From Deinococcus sp. (GTDB lineage Bacteria > Deinococcota > Deinococci > JACQHA01): a stretch of DNA of 9,819 nt. Below the pieces are notes generated by a model that was not told the origin of the DNA, made no database searches, and was given only the letters and a program-made list of their open reading frames with translations. The DNA lies in contig JACQHA010000376.1 of the NCBI GenBank assembly GCA_016199255.1, positions 1-9,819 on the forward strand, in the 5' to 3' direction. Within the stretch, counting starts at the first letter, position 1. Each line of letters begins with the position of its first letter. Positions 1 to 6,426 of the stretch are shown here, one piece after another. Both the position numbers and the translations under genes were made by a program.

Positions 1-2
1 CC

Positions 3-620
3 AGTACCGGCGCTCGCTGGTCGCCTAATGGCCTGACCCTGGCTTACGTGCAGTGGGACGTAAGCGGCCAGAACTCGGAGATTGTGGTAGTGACCCTGCA
101 GCCAGTGGGGTTTGGCACCGGGGGGCTGACTATTAGCGAGAAGCGGGTGCTGACCAGCGACGGCGGCCGCAAGCGCGACATCACCTGGTTCTCCGACGGC
201 AGCCGGCTGGCCTATGTGAACTCCTCGGAAGGGGTGGACGGGCTGTACGTGGTGGGGGTAGCCGTCCCCATCTTCCAGAACCTGGTGCAGGGGCCGTTTC
301 ATTTGCACAGCCCGGCGTTCTTGACTGGGGGCATGACCTTGGCCTACGTGTCTGATGAGAACGGCGTGGACAGCGTCTTTGCCCTTAACGGCAAGTTCAT
401 GGGCGATGATGCCGTCCTGCCTCTGGCCATATTTGCCACCGGCCAGCCCCTGCTCAGCCTGATCCGGCTCGATAGCCATACGGTGCTGGTGGAGCTAGGA
501 CCCAGAGCCACCTCCCGGCTTGGGGTGCTGGACCTGAACACCACGGGGCTCACTACCATCGGTGGCCCAGGGCCTAACCTAGACGCCGACTTCTTCCGCG
601 AGCCGCCCTCCACGGTGTAA
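3..620 (+). CDS. TolB/PD40-like beta-propeller protein, C-terminal part (5' truncated by window edge)
   Basis: The frame is open from the left edge of the window, so only the last 205 residues are visible and the start lies upstream. It carries recurring beta-propeller blade signatures of the PD40/TolB type: WSPNGLTLAYV at about 18-50, WFSDGSRLAYV at about 186-218, and a looser copy ending MTLAYV near 350. In this family the W-S-x-D/N-G-x-x-L-A-Y/F motif sits on one strand of each blade. Such propellers usually act in the periplasm or on the surface as protein- or ligand-binding scaffolds; no enzyme motif is seen. A GTG at 48 is in frame but lies inside a blade motif, so it is not the real start. 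The C-terminus is hydrophilic and ends PPSTV. The exact role and N-terminal signal cannot be judged from here. The propeller assignment is fairly sure, the function is not. Confidence 0.8.
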   Translation, partial: STGARWSPNGLTLAYVQWDVSGQNSEIVVVTLQPVGFGTGGLTISEKRVLTSDGGRKRDITWFSDGSRLAYVNSSEGVDGLYVVGVAVPIFQNLVQGPFHLHSPAFLTGGMTLAYVSDENGVDSVFALNGKFMGDDAVLPLAIFATGQPLLSLIRLDSHTVLVELGPRATSRLGVLDLNTTGLTTIGGPGPNLDADFFREPPSTV

Positions 621-698
621 ACCCCGGCCAGAAGCCAGTGTGTCAGCGGCCCATCAGTCCCGGAGTGTTATCTCCTTAGGCGGAGGACCTCCCCCGGC

Positions 699-715
699 CA
701 CCTGGAGCCCAGGTG
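699..715. other. Small inverted repeat in the 621-749 gap
   Basis: A 7-bp stem, CACCTGG and CCAGGTG, flanks a 3-nt loop downstream of the propeller gene. No T-run follows on either strand, so it is at best a weak terminator or a chance hairpin. The rest of the 129-bp gap shows nothing else clear. Confidence 0.25.
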
Positions 716-749
716 ACCCCCATGCCGGCTTTGGGGAGAAATAGGTAAT

Positions 750-947
750 GTGACCTCATTTCGTGCAAGTAGCCCAGCCAGCCCAGCGCCCCGCCGCTCC
801 CTCACCGGCCGGCTCGTGACCACCGGGAGCGTCTTACTGGCCCTGGCCACTGTGATTACTGGCGAGCGCGGATTGTTGCCTGCTGCGGCGATTGTGGCGG
901 CGCTGGGCCTGTTGTTCCTGACTGATCATCCTGGGGGACGGCGCTAA
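750..947 (+). CDS. Small putative membrane protein (65 aa)
   Basis: I do not recognise a family. The 65-residue product has a polar, Ser/Pro/Arg-rich N-terminus of about 20 residues. Two hydrophobic segments follow, LVTTGSVLLALATVIT (about 22-37) and PAAAIVAALGLLFLT (about 44-58), separated by a short charged turn containing GER, and the tail is basic (GGRR). This looks like a two-helix hairpin in the inner membrane with the positive ends inside. The start is GTG at 750, with GGGGAG at 733-738 and an 11-nt spacer, which is weak but usable; the ATG at 749 is followed directly by TGA. The stop TAA (945-947) interlocks with the stop of the convergent CBS-domain gene, as expected of two real genes packed tail to tail. 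There is no homology support, so it could be a chance frame. Confidence 0.5.
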   Translation: MTSFRASSPASPAPRRSLTGRLVTTGSVLLALATVITGERGLLPAAAIVAALGLLFLTDHPGGRR

Positions 948-1366
948 TCTTCCTCAGGCTCCTCCACCAGAGCCCGGAAGAGATCTGACTCGGTGATGAT
1001 CCCCGCCAGCTTGCCACCCTCCATAACCGGCAGGCCAGCGATTTTGTGTTCCAGCATGACCTGTGCCGCCTCGCGGATGGTGTCACTGGTGGTGACGGTA
1101 ATGGGAGCTTTGGTCATGATCTCCCGCACCTTCAGCTTCGAGAGCAGGTAGTGTACCTCGTAGATCGAGAGCGACGTGGCATCAGAAGGTGACGCCTCTC
1201 TAATATCGCCCAGCGTCACAATCCCCACCAGCTTCCCCCTATCCACCACCGGCAGCCGGCGGATGCCCCGCTGCTTCAAGAGGGCATGGGCGTCGGGCAG
1301 CGTGGTATCAGGCGAAGCGGTCACTACCTCCTTGGACATCACGTCTCGTACCAGTCTACGCTTCAC
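944..1366 (-). CDS. Two-CBS-domain protein
   Basis: The 140-residue protein is almost entirely a Bateman module, that is two CBS domains in tandem. CBS1 spans about residues 7-60 and starts with VRDVMSKEVVTASPD, with core GIRRLPVVDRGKLVGIVTLGDI. A helical linker (61-78) follows, then CBS2 at about 80-134, starting VREIMTKAPITV, with core GLPVMEGGKLAGIITESDL. Such modules bind adenine nucleotides (AMP, ATP, SAM, NAD) and act as energy or ligand sensors. Here there is no attached catalytic domain, so it probably regulates a partner protein in the cytoplasm. The start is GTG at 1364-1366, preceded on the minus strand by GGAAAGGAG with a 5-nt spacer, which fixes the start well. The acidic tail (EEPEED) ends at a stop that overlaps the stop of the small membrane protein gene. 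The gene is divergent from the glycosidase gene at 1564. The ligand cannot be predicted from sequence alone. Confidence 0.93.
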   Translation of the reverse strand: MKRRLVRDVMSKEVVTASPDTTLPDAHALLKQRGIRRLPVVDRGKLVGIVTLGDIREASPSDATSLSIYEVHYLLSKLKVREIMTKAPITVTTSDTIREAAQVMLEHKIAGLPVMEGGKLAGIITESDLFRALVEEPEED

Positions 1367-1385
1367 GGCGACTCCTTTCCCCTCT

Positions 1386-1391
1386 GGTATA
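1386..1391 (-). promoter_or_regulatory. Possible -10 element for the CBS-domain gene
   Basis: TATACC on the minus strand lies about 20 nt upstream of the GTG start and just before the GGAAAGGAG ribosome site. It matches TATAAT at four of six bases. No good -35 is visible, so this is tentative. Confidence 0.25.
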
Positions 1392-1532
1392 TGCCCGCTG
1401 ATCCTACCATGCCATCTGGCAGCCGGCCAAGGCTTGGTCCGCCAGAGGGCGTAGGGCAGTTGCTGGGTTAGAACTTACCATCCTTAACAGCTCACCGCTA
1501 TACCAGTAGCATTAGGTGCTTATGTCCCGTAT

Positions 1533-1548
1533 GACACCGCTTAGTGTC
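1533..1548 (+). promoter_or_regulatory. Short inverted repeat just upstream of the glycosidase ribosome site
   Basis: GACAC and GTGTC flank a 6-nt loop and end five bases before the AGGAG ribosome site of the gene at 1564. It could be an operator half-site pair or a small leader hairpin. A 5-bp stem is short enough to occur by chance. Confidence 0.25.
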
Positions 1549-1563
1549 TATTAGGAGATCACG

Positions 1564-3822
1564 ATGTTCCTCCCTTCGCTCTTGAGCCGTCTCATGCTTA
1601 TATCCGTGCTGCTGGCCCTTTGCAGCAGCGGAACCAGCGCGCAATCTATTCCAGCCGGCACCACGACGCCCAGTTCTCCGACAGTGCCTCGCTACGGTAT
1701 TTTTGAGCAGACCTTCACCTGGAGTAGCGCCGGCTACCGCAACCCCTGGGAGCAGGTCCAATTGACCATGACCCTCACCTCGCCCACAGGTAAGCAGGTG
1801 ACCATCGGCGGCTTCTACTATGGCCCTGACACCTGGAAGACGCGCTTTGCCCCATCAGAAACCGGAACCTGGTCCTGGCAGGCGACTTTGACCAATGGCA
1901 CCCAGGCCGTTGACTCCACCGGCAGCTTCACGGTGGTGGATTCTGACTGGCCAGGATTCGTCAGGCCCAATCCCACTAACTCCTTCCGCTGGATGTTTGA
2001 CAGTGGCGCGCCCTACTATCCCCTGGGTATCGGCGATTGCGTCCAGGACGTTGACCACTCCGGCTCCCCACTGGACAACTGGGGATTCGACGGGGAATTC
2101 CGGGGGCACGCCATCCCAGAATATGGCTGGACTACCGACATTGACACCTACCTGGGAGCGTACAGTGCCGCCGGGGTCAACCTGTTCCGCTGGAGCGTGG
2201 ATAATTGCGCTTTTGGCCTCTATGAGACCATTGACCCCACCGGCAACGTCTACAAAGTGCAAGCAGGCCTGTGGGGCGATGAGCTGGTACAAAAGCTCCG
2301 CCAGCACGGTTTCCGCACCTATATGGTGATCTTTGGCTTCCAGCCGCCTTTCCCCAACGACGCCGCGGACCCGGCCAAGATGGTGGCAGTGCAGCGCTAC
2401 GTGCAGTACGTGGTAGACCGCTACAGCGCCTATGTGGATTTCTGGGAGCTGATGAACGAATTCCCCAACCCACCCAGCACCATTAGTGACGACTGGTACA
2501 CCCAGATCGGGCAATACCTGCGCCGCATTGATCCCTATCAACACCCCATCAGCACCAGCTGGCAGCGCCCGGATTTAGCAGTGATCGACATCACCTCACC
2601 CCACTGGTATCAGAAGGAAGATGAGTTGGCGTCTGATCTGGTGACCCAGGAACAGATCAACCACTGGCGGAGCTTTGGCAAGCCGGTGATCTTTGGAGAA
2701 CAGGGCAACTCCGAGCAGAACTGGGACCCCCGCTCAGCACTGCGCCTGCGGCTGCGCAGCTGGACGGCATTCTTCAATGAAGGGGTGTTCATATTCTGGA
2801 ACTCGAGTTTCGCCAAGGACTATCAAGGCGGCGTGGCCAGCAACATCTACCTGGGGCCAGAGGAGCGCGCCTACTTGCGGATCCTCCAGGACTTCACCCG
2901 CGGCTTCGACCTCCGGGCCAGCATGGTACCACTAGCCGTATCCAACCCTGCCCTGGTGCGGGGCTCCGCTCTACGTTCTCCCAGCGCCTACGCTGCCTAC
3001 CTGCACGCCTACACTGACCATAGCAATCCCGCCTCCGGCATCACCGTCACTGTAGACCTGCTGGCCGGCGGCACGGCAACCTGGATCAGCCCGGCCACTG
3101 GCGAGGTGCTGGGCACCCAGAACGTCTCCGCCGGATTGCAGACATTGCCGGTGCCTGCCTTCACCACCGATATAGCCCTGAAGATCACCACAGAGGCTCC
3201 AGGCCAGCACTCCAGCACCACAGCTGCACCAGCCCAGCCCATTTCTGGAGGAGGCTGGTGGTCTGGCGACACCCATTTCCACAGCAACGGCTGCGGCGGC
3301 AACCGCACCCCGGACCAGATGCTGGCACTTATGGGCGAGGCAGACCTCAATGTGGGCTCGGCGCTGGTGTGGGGCGATGGCTACAACACCGATGTCACCT
3401 ACTTCACCGGCGCCGACTGGCCCAGCTCCACCTCCAACCGGATTCTGCACTATGACCTGGAAGTTTCCGCTTTCCCCTCTGACCTCATGGGCCACTTCAT
3501 TCCCCTGAACCTGCGGAGCATTGACTTCCCGCGCCGGCTCTACACCCTGCCCATTGCCCAGTGGGCCAAGGCCCAGGGAGCAGTCACCGGCTTCGCCCAT
3601 GCCACTGCCTGGCCGGCACCTTACACCTTCCTTCACCCTGGCATTGGCACTGTGCCCTACGAACTCCCTATTGACCTGGCCCTGGGGCAAATTGACTTCT
3701 TAGAGACAGAGTTTCTGAGCGCTGAGCTGCTAGCAACGGAAATGGCCGAAGCCATTCCTCGCTACCGCCAGGCTCAGGCCATCTTCGCCCAGCGCAGCCA
3801 GGAAGCTGCTAGACTCAATTGA
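1564..3822 (+). CDS. Secreted DUF5060 / clan GH-A-like glycoside hydrolase fused to a C-terminal PHP (CehA/McbA-like) domain
   Basis: This 752-residue exported protein has several modules. A Sec signal peptide (hydrophobic 10-20, cleavage near TSA-Q, residue 26) comes first. A DUF5060-like beta-sandwich follows at about 43-130, with EQTFTW, NPWEQVQLTMT, the GFYYG turn and a TGTWSW strand. A TIM-barrel glycosidase region covers about 140-460. Its likely acid/base is E299 in FWELMNE and its likely nucleophile is E379 in VIFGEQGN, 80 residues apart, as in clan GH-A retaining enzymes. A beta-sandwich of about 460-545 is followed by a Ser/Thr/Ala/Pro-rich linker. Last is a PHP-like metallohydrolase segment (about 560-752) with GDTHFH (D569, H571, H573), E633, H644 and H679 as likely metal ligands. 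This segment resembles CehA/McbA proteins but stops without the usual final ligand motif. Substrate unknown; a surface or environmental glycan is likely. The ATG has AGGAG with a 6-nt spacer. The GH99-like gene follows after 18 bp, probably co-transcribed. Confidence 0.85.
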   Translation: MFLPSLLSRLMLISVLLALCSSGTSAQSIPAGTTTPSSPTVPRYGIFEQTFTWSSAGYRNPWEQVQLTMTLTSPTGKQVTIGGFYYGPDTWKTRFAPSETGTWSWQATLTNGTQAVDSTGSFTVVDSDWPGFVRPNPTNSFRWMFDSGAPYYPLGIGDCVQDVDHSGSPLDNWGFDGEFRGHAIPEYGWTTDIDTYLGAYSAAGVNLFRWSVDNCAFGLYETIDPTGNVYKVQAGLWGDELVQKLRQHGFRTYMVIFGFQPPFPNDAADPAKMVAVQRYVQYVVDRYSAYVDFWELMNEFPNPPSTISDDWYTQIGQYLRRIDPYQHPISTSWQRPDLAVIDITSPHWYQKEDELASDLVTQEQINHWRSFGKPVIFGEQGNSEQNWDPRSALRLRLRSWTAFFNEGVFIFWNSSFAKDYQGGVASNIYLGPEERAYLRILQDFTRGFDLRASMVPLAVSNPALVRGSALRSPSAYAAYLHAYTDHSNPASGITVTVDLLAGGTATWISPATGEVLGTQNVSAGLQTLPVPAFTTDIALKITTEAPGQHSSTTAAPAQPISGGGWWSGDTHFHSNGCGGNRTPDQMLALMGEADLNVGSALVWGDGYNTDVTYFTGADWPSSTSNRILHYDLEVSAFPSDLMGHFIPLNLRSIDFPRRLYTLPIAQWAKAQGAVTGFAHATAWPAPYTFLHPGIGTVPYELPIDLALGQIDFLETEFLSAELLATEMAEAIPRYRQAQAIFAQRSQEAARLN

Positions 3823-3840
3823 GTATGCACCGGGGGTGAG

Positions 3841-5163
3841 ATGCCACGGCCAGGCTGCCTGTTACTAACCAGCTGGTGTCTCCTAGCGATCCTGAGCGGC
3901 TGCCTGCTGGCCGCTCCCAGTAGTGGAACTATCTCCACGCCCTCTACTCCTGGCCAGCGGCCAGTGGTAGACGCCACCACCCTGGACCGCAAGCTGCTGA
4001 TGGGCTACCAGGGCTGGTTCGCCTGTCCAGGAGATGGTTCGCCACTCAACAGCTGGTTCCACTGGTTCCAAAGCGCCACGCCTGACGCCGCCAGCGCCAA
4101 CTTCGACCTGTGGCCAGATACTTCGGAGCTAGACGTTGCAGAATGGTGTCCCACCCATTTCACCCGCCCTGACGGCAGCCCGGCACCGCTCTACTCTGCC
4201 TACCAGCGGCAGACCGTGCTCCGGCACTTCCAGTGGATGAAAGACTACGACCTGGACGGCATTATGCTGCAGCGGTTCTCCTCCGAGCTGTCCACTCCCG
4301 CCTTGTTCTCCTTTCGCAACCAGGTGACCGAGAACGTGCGGGCCGGCGCCGAGGCCTTGGGGCGAGTGTTTGCCATTATGTACGACATCAGTGGCCATAA
4401 TCCCAGCACGCTGGTGGCCGACCTCAAGCGCGACTGGACCTATCTGGTGGACGTCTTGCGCATTACGGAGAGCCCCCGCTACCTGCGGCACCGAGGCAAG
4501 CCGGTGCTGGCCATCTGGGGCCTGGGGTTCACTGACCGGCCAGGCACGCCAGCCCAAGCCAGGGAGTTGATTGCCTACTTCCAGCGCGACGCCGCCCCAC
4601 AATACCGTGTGACCCTTATAGGCGGGGTACCTACTCACTGGCGGACACTCACTGGCGATTCCCAGTCTGATCCAGCCTGGGCCGCTGTCTATCGCTCGTT
4701 CGACATTATCAGCCCCTGGTCAGTGGGACGCTACGGCGACGAGGCTGGCGCCAATGACTTCCAGCGCAATCAAATCGTCCCCGACTTAGCCGAGGCCAGG
4801 GCCCAGGGCCCCGAGTACATGCCCGTAGTCTTTCCCGGCTTCTCCTGGCATAACCTGACTGGCGGGCCGCTCAACCAGATCCCGCGGAACGGTGGCCGGT
4901 TCTACTGGCGGCAGGTATATAACGCCCTCTCCGCCGGCGCTGCCATGATCTATGGTGCCATGTTCGACGAAGTCGACGAAGGTACGGCCATGTACAAGCT
5001 AGCGCCCACGCCAGCCGAGCTGCCAGCCCAGGGCACCTTCCTGCCGCTGAATATTGACGGCTATGTGCTGCCCAGCGACTGGTACCTGCGCCTGGCTGGC
5101 CAAGCAGGCAAGATGCTGCGAGGCGACATCGCCCTTTACACAGCAATACCCATTACTCCGTAA
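3841..5163 (+). CDS. GH99/GH71-like glycoside hydrolase lipoprotein
   Basis: The 440-residue protein begins with a lipoprotein signal: a hydrophobic stretch ends in the lipobox LSGC (Cys21), so the mature enzyme should be lipid-anchored outside the cytoplasmic membrane. A Ser/Thr/Pro tether (about 25-40) leads into a catalytic domain of the bacterial GH99/GH71-like group. Visible marks are MGYQGWF near residue 55, WFHWF, the MKDYDLDGIMLQRF strand, SGHNPSTLV, GKPVLAIWG and FPGFSWHNL. Near the end, FDEVDEGTAMYK places E377 and E380 three residues apart. In GH99 endo-mannosidases an E-x-x-E-G-T motif holds the two catalytic carboxylates, so these two are the candidates. True GH99 enzymes cleave alpha-1,2-linked mannans and GH71 enzymes alpha-1,3-glucans; which applies here is unknown. 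The ATG is preceded immediately by GGGGGTGAG, an unusually tight ribosome-site spacing. No other in-frame start fits the signal peptide. The gene sits 18 bp after the DUF5060/PHP gene. Confidence 0.85.
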   Translation: MPRPGCLLLTSWCLLAILSGCLLAAPSSGTISTPSTPGQRPVVDATTLDRKLLMGYQGWFACPGDGSPLNSWFHWFQSATPDAASANFDLWPDTSELDVAEWCPTHFTRPDGSPAPLYSAYQRQTVLRHFQWMKDYDLDGIMLQRFSSELSTPALFSFRNQVTENVRAGAEALGRVFAIMYDISGHNPSTLVADLKRDWTYLVDVLRITESPRYLRHRGKPVLAIWGLGFTDRPGTPAQARELIAYFQRDAAPQYRVTLIGGVPTHWRTLTGDSQSDPAWAAVYRSFDIISPWSVGRYGDEAGANDFQRNQIVPDLAEARAQGPEYMPVVFPGFSWHNLTGGPLNQIPRNGGRFYWRQVYNALSAGAAMIYGAMFDEVDEGTAMYKLAPTPAELPAQGTFLPLNIDGYVLPSDWYLRLAGQAGKMLRGDIALYTAIPITP

Positions 5164-5230
5164 ATCTAGTAGGCATCGCTCTCCTCGCTCCCAGACGACT
5201 CATTTCACAGCGCGGCTCAATCGGTGCTCC

Positions 5231-5260
5231 TTGACAAGCCAGCGCTCACCCCCGTACCCT
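5231..5260 (+). promoter_or_regulatory. Putative sigma-70-type promoter for the lipoprotein gene
   Basis: A perfect TTGACA (5231-5236) is followed, 18 nt later, by TACCCT (5255-5260), which keeps the key TA...T positions of a -10 box. Transcription would start near 5267 and give a leader of about 36 nt that includes the AGGAGG ribosome site at 5294-5299. This suggests the lipoprotein gene is not simply read from the glycosidase genes upstream. Confidence 0.45.
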
Positions 5261-5302
5261 GTACTCACTTCTGGTGAAGGGAAGCGCGGGAAAAGGAGGC
5301 CT

Positions 5303-5932
5303 ATGCGTTCCATTGGGGTATTGACCTTACTGTTGGCGGGGATCACCCTCATCGCCACCGGCTGCCCGGGGGGAGGACCGACCGAGCTGGCGGTCGGGGG
5401 CAGCACGGTCTTGATCGACATTGGCGCCGTTCCTGGCGTCGCCGCATTTGGGGGCCCTGGCTCACCTTTCAGAGGAGGACCACCAATCGCCATCACCGAT
5501 GGAGCTACTATCAACTCCACCAGCTACCGCATCCCCCTCCCAGCCGACGACACTGAGGAGCCTGCCCTAGCAACCTGCGAGGGTGTCCCGTTCAGTGAGC
5601 CACCTATGCCAAGGGGTGGGATCCCAGCCGAAGGGTGTTTCTTCTTCATCGCGTCCTTCGATGGCCCCCTGCCCCGTCTCTTTGATTTCACCCGTGGTGG
5701 CCCCAACCTCACCGGCATTGGCGGCGCCCCGATCCTGTTTGTGACGCAGACTGGAGTGATCTTCACAGGTGGACCTATGCCTATTGCTGACGCACTGCGT
5801 GCCCTCTGGGCTGACAGAGGACTCCTCCCAGACGAAATCCCCATTACTCAGACTGGATGGAGGGTGCTCACACCCGATGGCGACAGGGACATTTCCACCG
5901 AGGTGCCGTTGGTCATCCTCATCATCCTCTAG
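5303..5932 (+). CDS. Hypothetical Gly/Pro-rich lipoprotein (209 aa)
   Basis: I do not recognise a family. The open frame extends upstream into the preceding gene, but ATG 5303 is the right start: AGGAGG (5294-5299) precedes it by 3 nt, and the protein then opens with a clean lipoprotein signal (MRSIG, hydrophobic core, ATGC with Cys21). The mature part is rich in Gly and Pro (GGPGSPFRGGPP, about 50-61) and has few charges until the middle. Two further cysteines, C92 and C112, could form a disulphide outside the membrane. There is a possible short beta-rich domain around 140-200, with ILFVTQTGVIFTGG and GWRVLTPDGDRD. The last nine residues, VPLVILIIL, are strongly hydrophobic, which is odd for a lipoprotein tail. 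No catalytic motif is seen. It has its own promoter candidate and is followed by a perfect palindrome and the DUF1499 gene. Confidence 0.75.
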   Translation: MRSIGVLTLLLAGITLIATGCPGGGPTELAVGGSTVLIDIGAVPGVAAFGGPGSPFRGGPPIAITDGATINSTSYRIPLPADDTEEPALATCEGVPFSEPPMPRGGIPAEGCFFFIASFDGPLPRLFDFTRGGPNLTGIGGAPILFVTQTGVIFTGGPMPIADALRALWADRGLLPDEIPITQTGWRVLTPDGDRDISTEVPLVILIIL

Positions 5933-5953
5933 TGCTGAACAACACCCTGTCCT

Positions 5954-5979
5954 GCCGGGCTGGCACGTGCCAGCCCGGC
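5954..5979. repeat. Perfect 26-bp palindrome
   Basis: Each 13-nt arm reads gccgggctggcac with no central spacer, lying in the 74-bp gap between the lipoprotein stop (5932) and the DUF1499 start (6007). It could form a very stable GC-rich hairpin in RNA. No T-run follows on either strand, so it is not a standard intrinsic terminator. It may be a REP-like dispersed repeat, an attenuating or mRNA-stabilising hairpin, or a binding site for a dimeric protein. Other copies cannot be looked for within this window. Confidence 0.85.
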
Positions 5980-6006
5980 GGTGCGTATGGTAGAAGGGGG
6001 ATAGGC

Positions 6007-6426
6007 ATGTGGTGGATCGTAGCAGTGGTCGTTGCCGTACTGGGCATAGTCCTCTTTGCCGGTCCTGAAGGGCTAGTAAAGAACGTCGCCCAGACCAGCC
6101 CTAACGCGAAAAACCCCGCCCTGCGCACCAGGGTCTATGCCCGCGATTATGCCACCGTGTTCCAGGCAGCGCAGGAAGCTGTGTCTGCCCTGCGCATCTG
6201 GGAGCTGGTTTCAGCAGACCAGGCTGACGGGCAGATTACTGCTCTGGTCCACATCCCCGTCTTCGGTTTCATTGATGACGTCACTATTACCCTGGAACAG
6301 GGCAGCGCCGGTGTCCGGGTGAATGTGCGCAGCGCCTCGCGGGTAGGTAAGGGTGATCTAGGCATGAACGCCCGGCACATCCGGGCCTATTTGCAGGCGC
6401 TTGATCGGCGCCTGGGGCAAAGCTAG
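6007..6426 (+). CDS. DUF1499 domain-containing protein
   Basis: The 139-residue protein has one N-terminal membrane helix (about 2-18, IVAVVVAVLGIVLF) or an uncleaved signal, followed by a DUF1499 domain (about 38-135). Family marks are the helix FQAAQEAVSAL, the segment IWELVSADQADGQITAL, FGFIDDVTITL, and the C-terminal block VNVRSASRVGKGDLGMNARHIRAYL, where R-S-x-S-R-x-G-x-x-D-L-G-x-N-A-x-R/H-I is typical. The domain has no known enzymatic function. The frame is open further upstream, but ATG 6007 is preferred because GGGGG at the end of AGAAGGGGG (5992-6000) lies 6 nt before it and the palindrome sits just upstream. Its stop TAG (6424-6426) overlaps the stop of the convergent deoC gene by three of four bases. 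Confidence 0.88.
   Translation: MWWIVAVVVAVLGIVLFAGPEGLVKNVAQTSPNAKNPALRTRVYARDYATVFQAAQEAVSALRIWELVSADQADGQITALVHIPVFGFIDDVTITLEQGSAGVRVNVRSASRVGKGDLGMNARHIRAYLQALDRRLGQS

Larger units (their letters stand above)
1367..1563. promoter_or_regulatory. Divergent intergenic region between CBS gene and glycosidase gene
   Basis: This 197-bp region must hold the start signals of both divergent genes. On the plus strand, TTACCA (1475-1480) and TATACC (1499-1504) are 18 nt apart and could form a weak sigma-70-type promoter. TTAACA at 1484-1489 is a better -35 match but only 9 nt from that -10. AGGAG at 1553-1557 with a 6-nt spacer is the ribosome site for the ATG at 1564. No small gene with a credible start is seen. 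Confidence 0.35.

Noticed and set aside
699..715. Hairpin after the propeller gene as an intrinsic terminator
   Set aside because: The 7-bp stem has only a 3-nt loop and no T-run on either strand.
1855..2544. Long minus-strand open frame inside the glycosidase gene
   Set aside because: It overlaps a gene with a clear signal peptide and catalytic motifs, shows no recognisable domain, and is the kind of shadow frame expected in GC-rich DNA.
2971..3690. Minus-strand open frame opposite the PHP segment
   Set aside because: Same reason: low-complexity Gly/Ala/Val composition, no family match, and the plus strand carries a continuous domain.
4129..4638. Minus-strand open frame opposite the GH99-like gene
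   Set aside because: No ribosome site or domain seen; the plus-strand frame has conserved glycosidase motifs throughout.
5054..5302. Upstream extension of the lipoprotein frame into the GH99-like gene
   Set aside because: It would bury the lipoprotein signal in the middle of the protein; AGGAGG followed by ATG 5303 and a perfect lipobox mark the true start.
5913..5929. Tandem CATC/CTC-like repeat at the end of the lipoprotein gene
   Set aside because: It encodes the run of Ile/Leu codons and is too short and imperfect to be called a repeat element.
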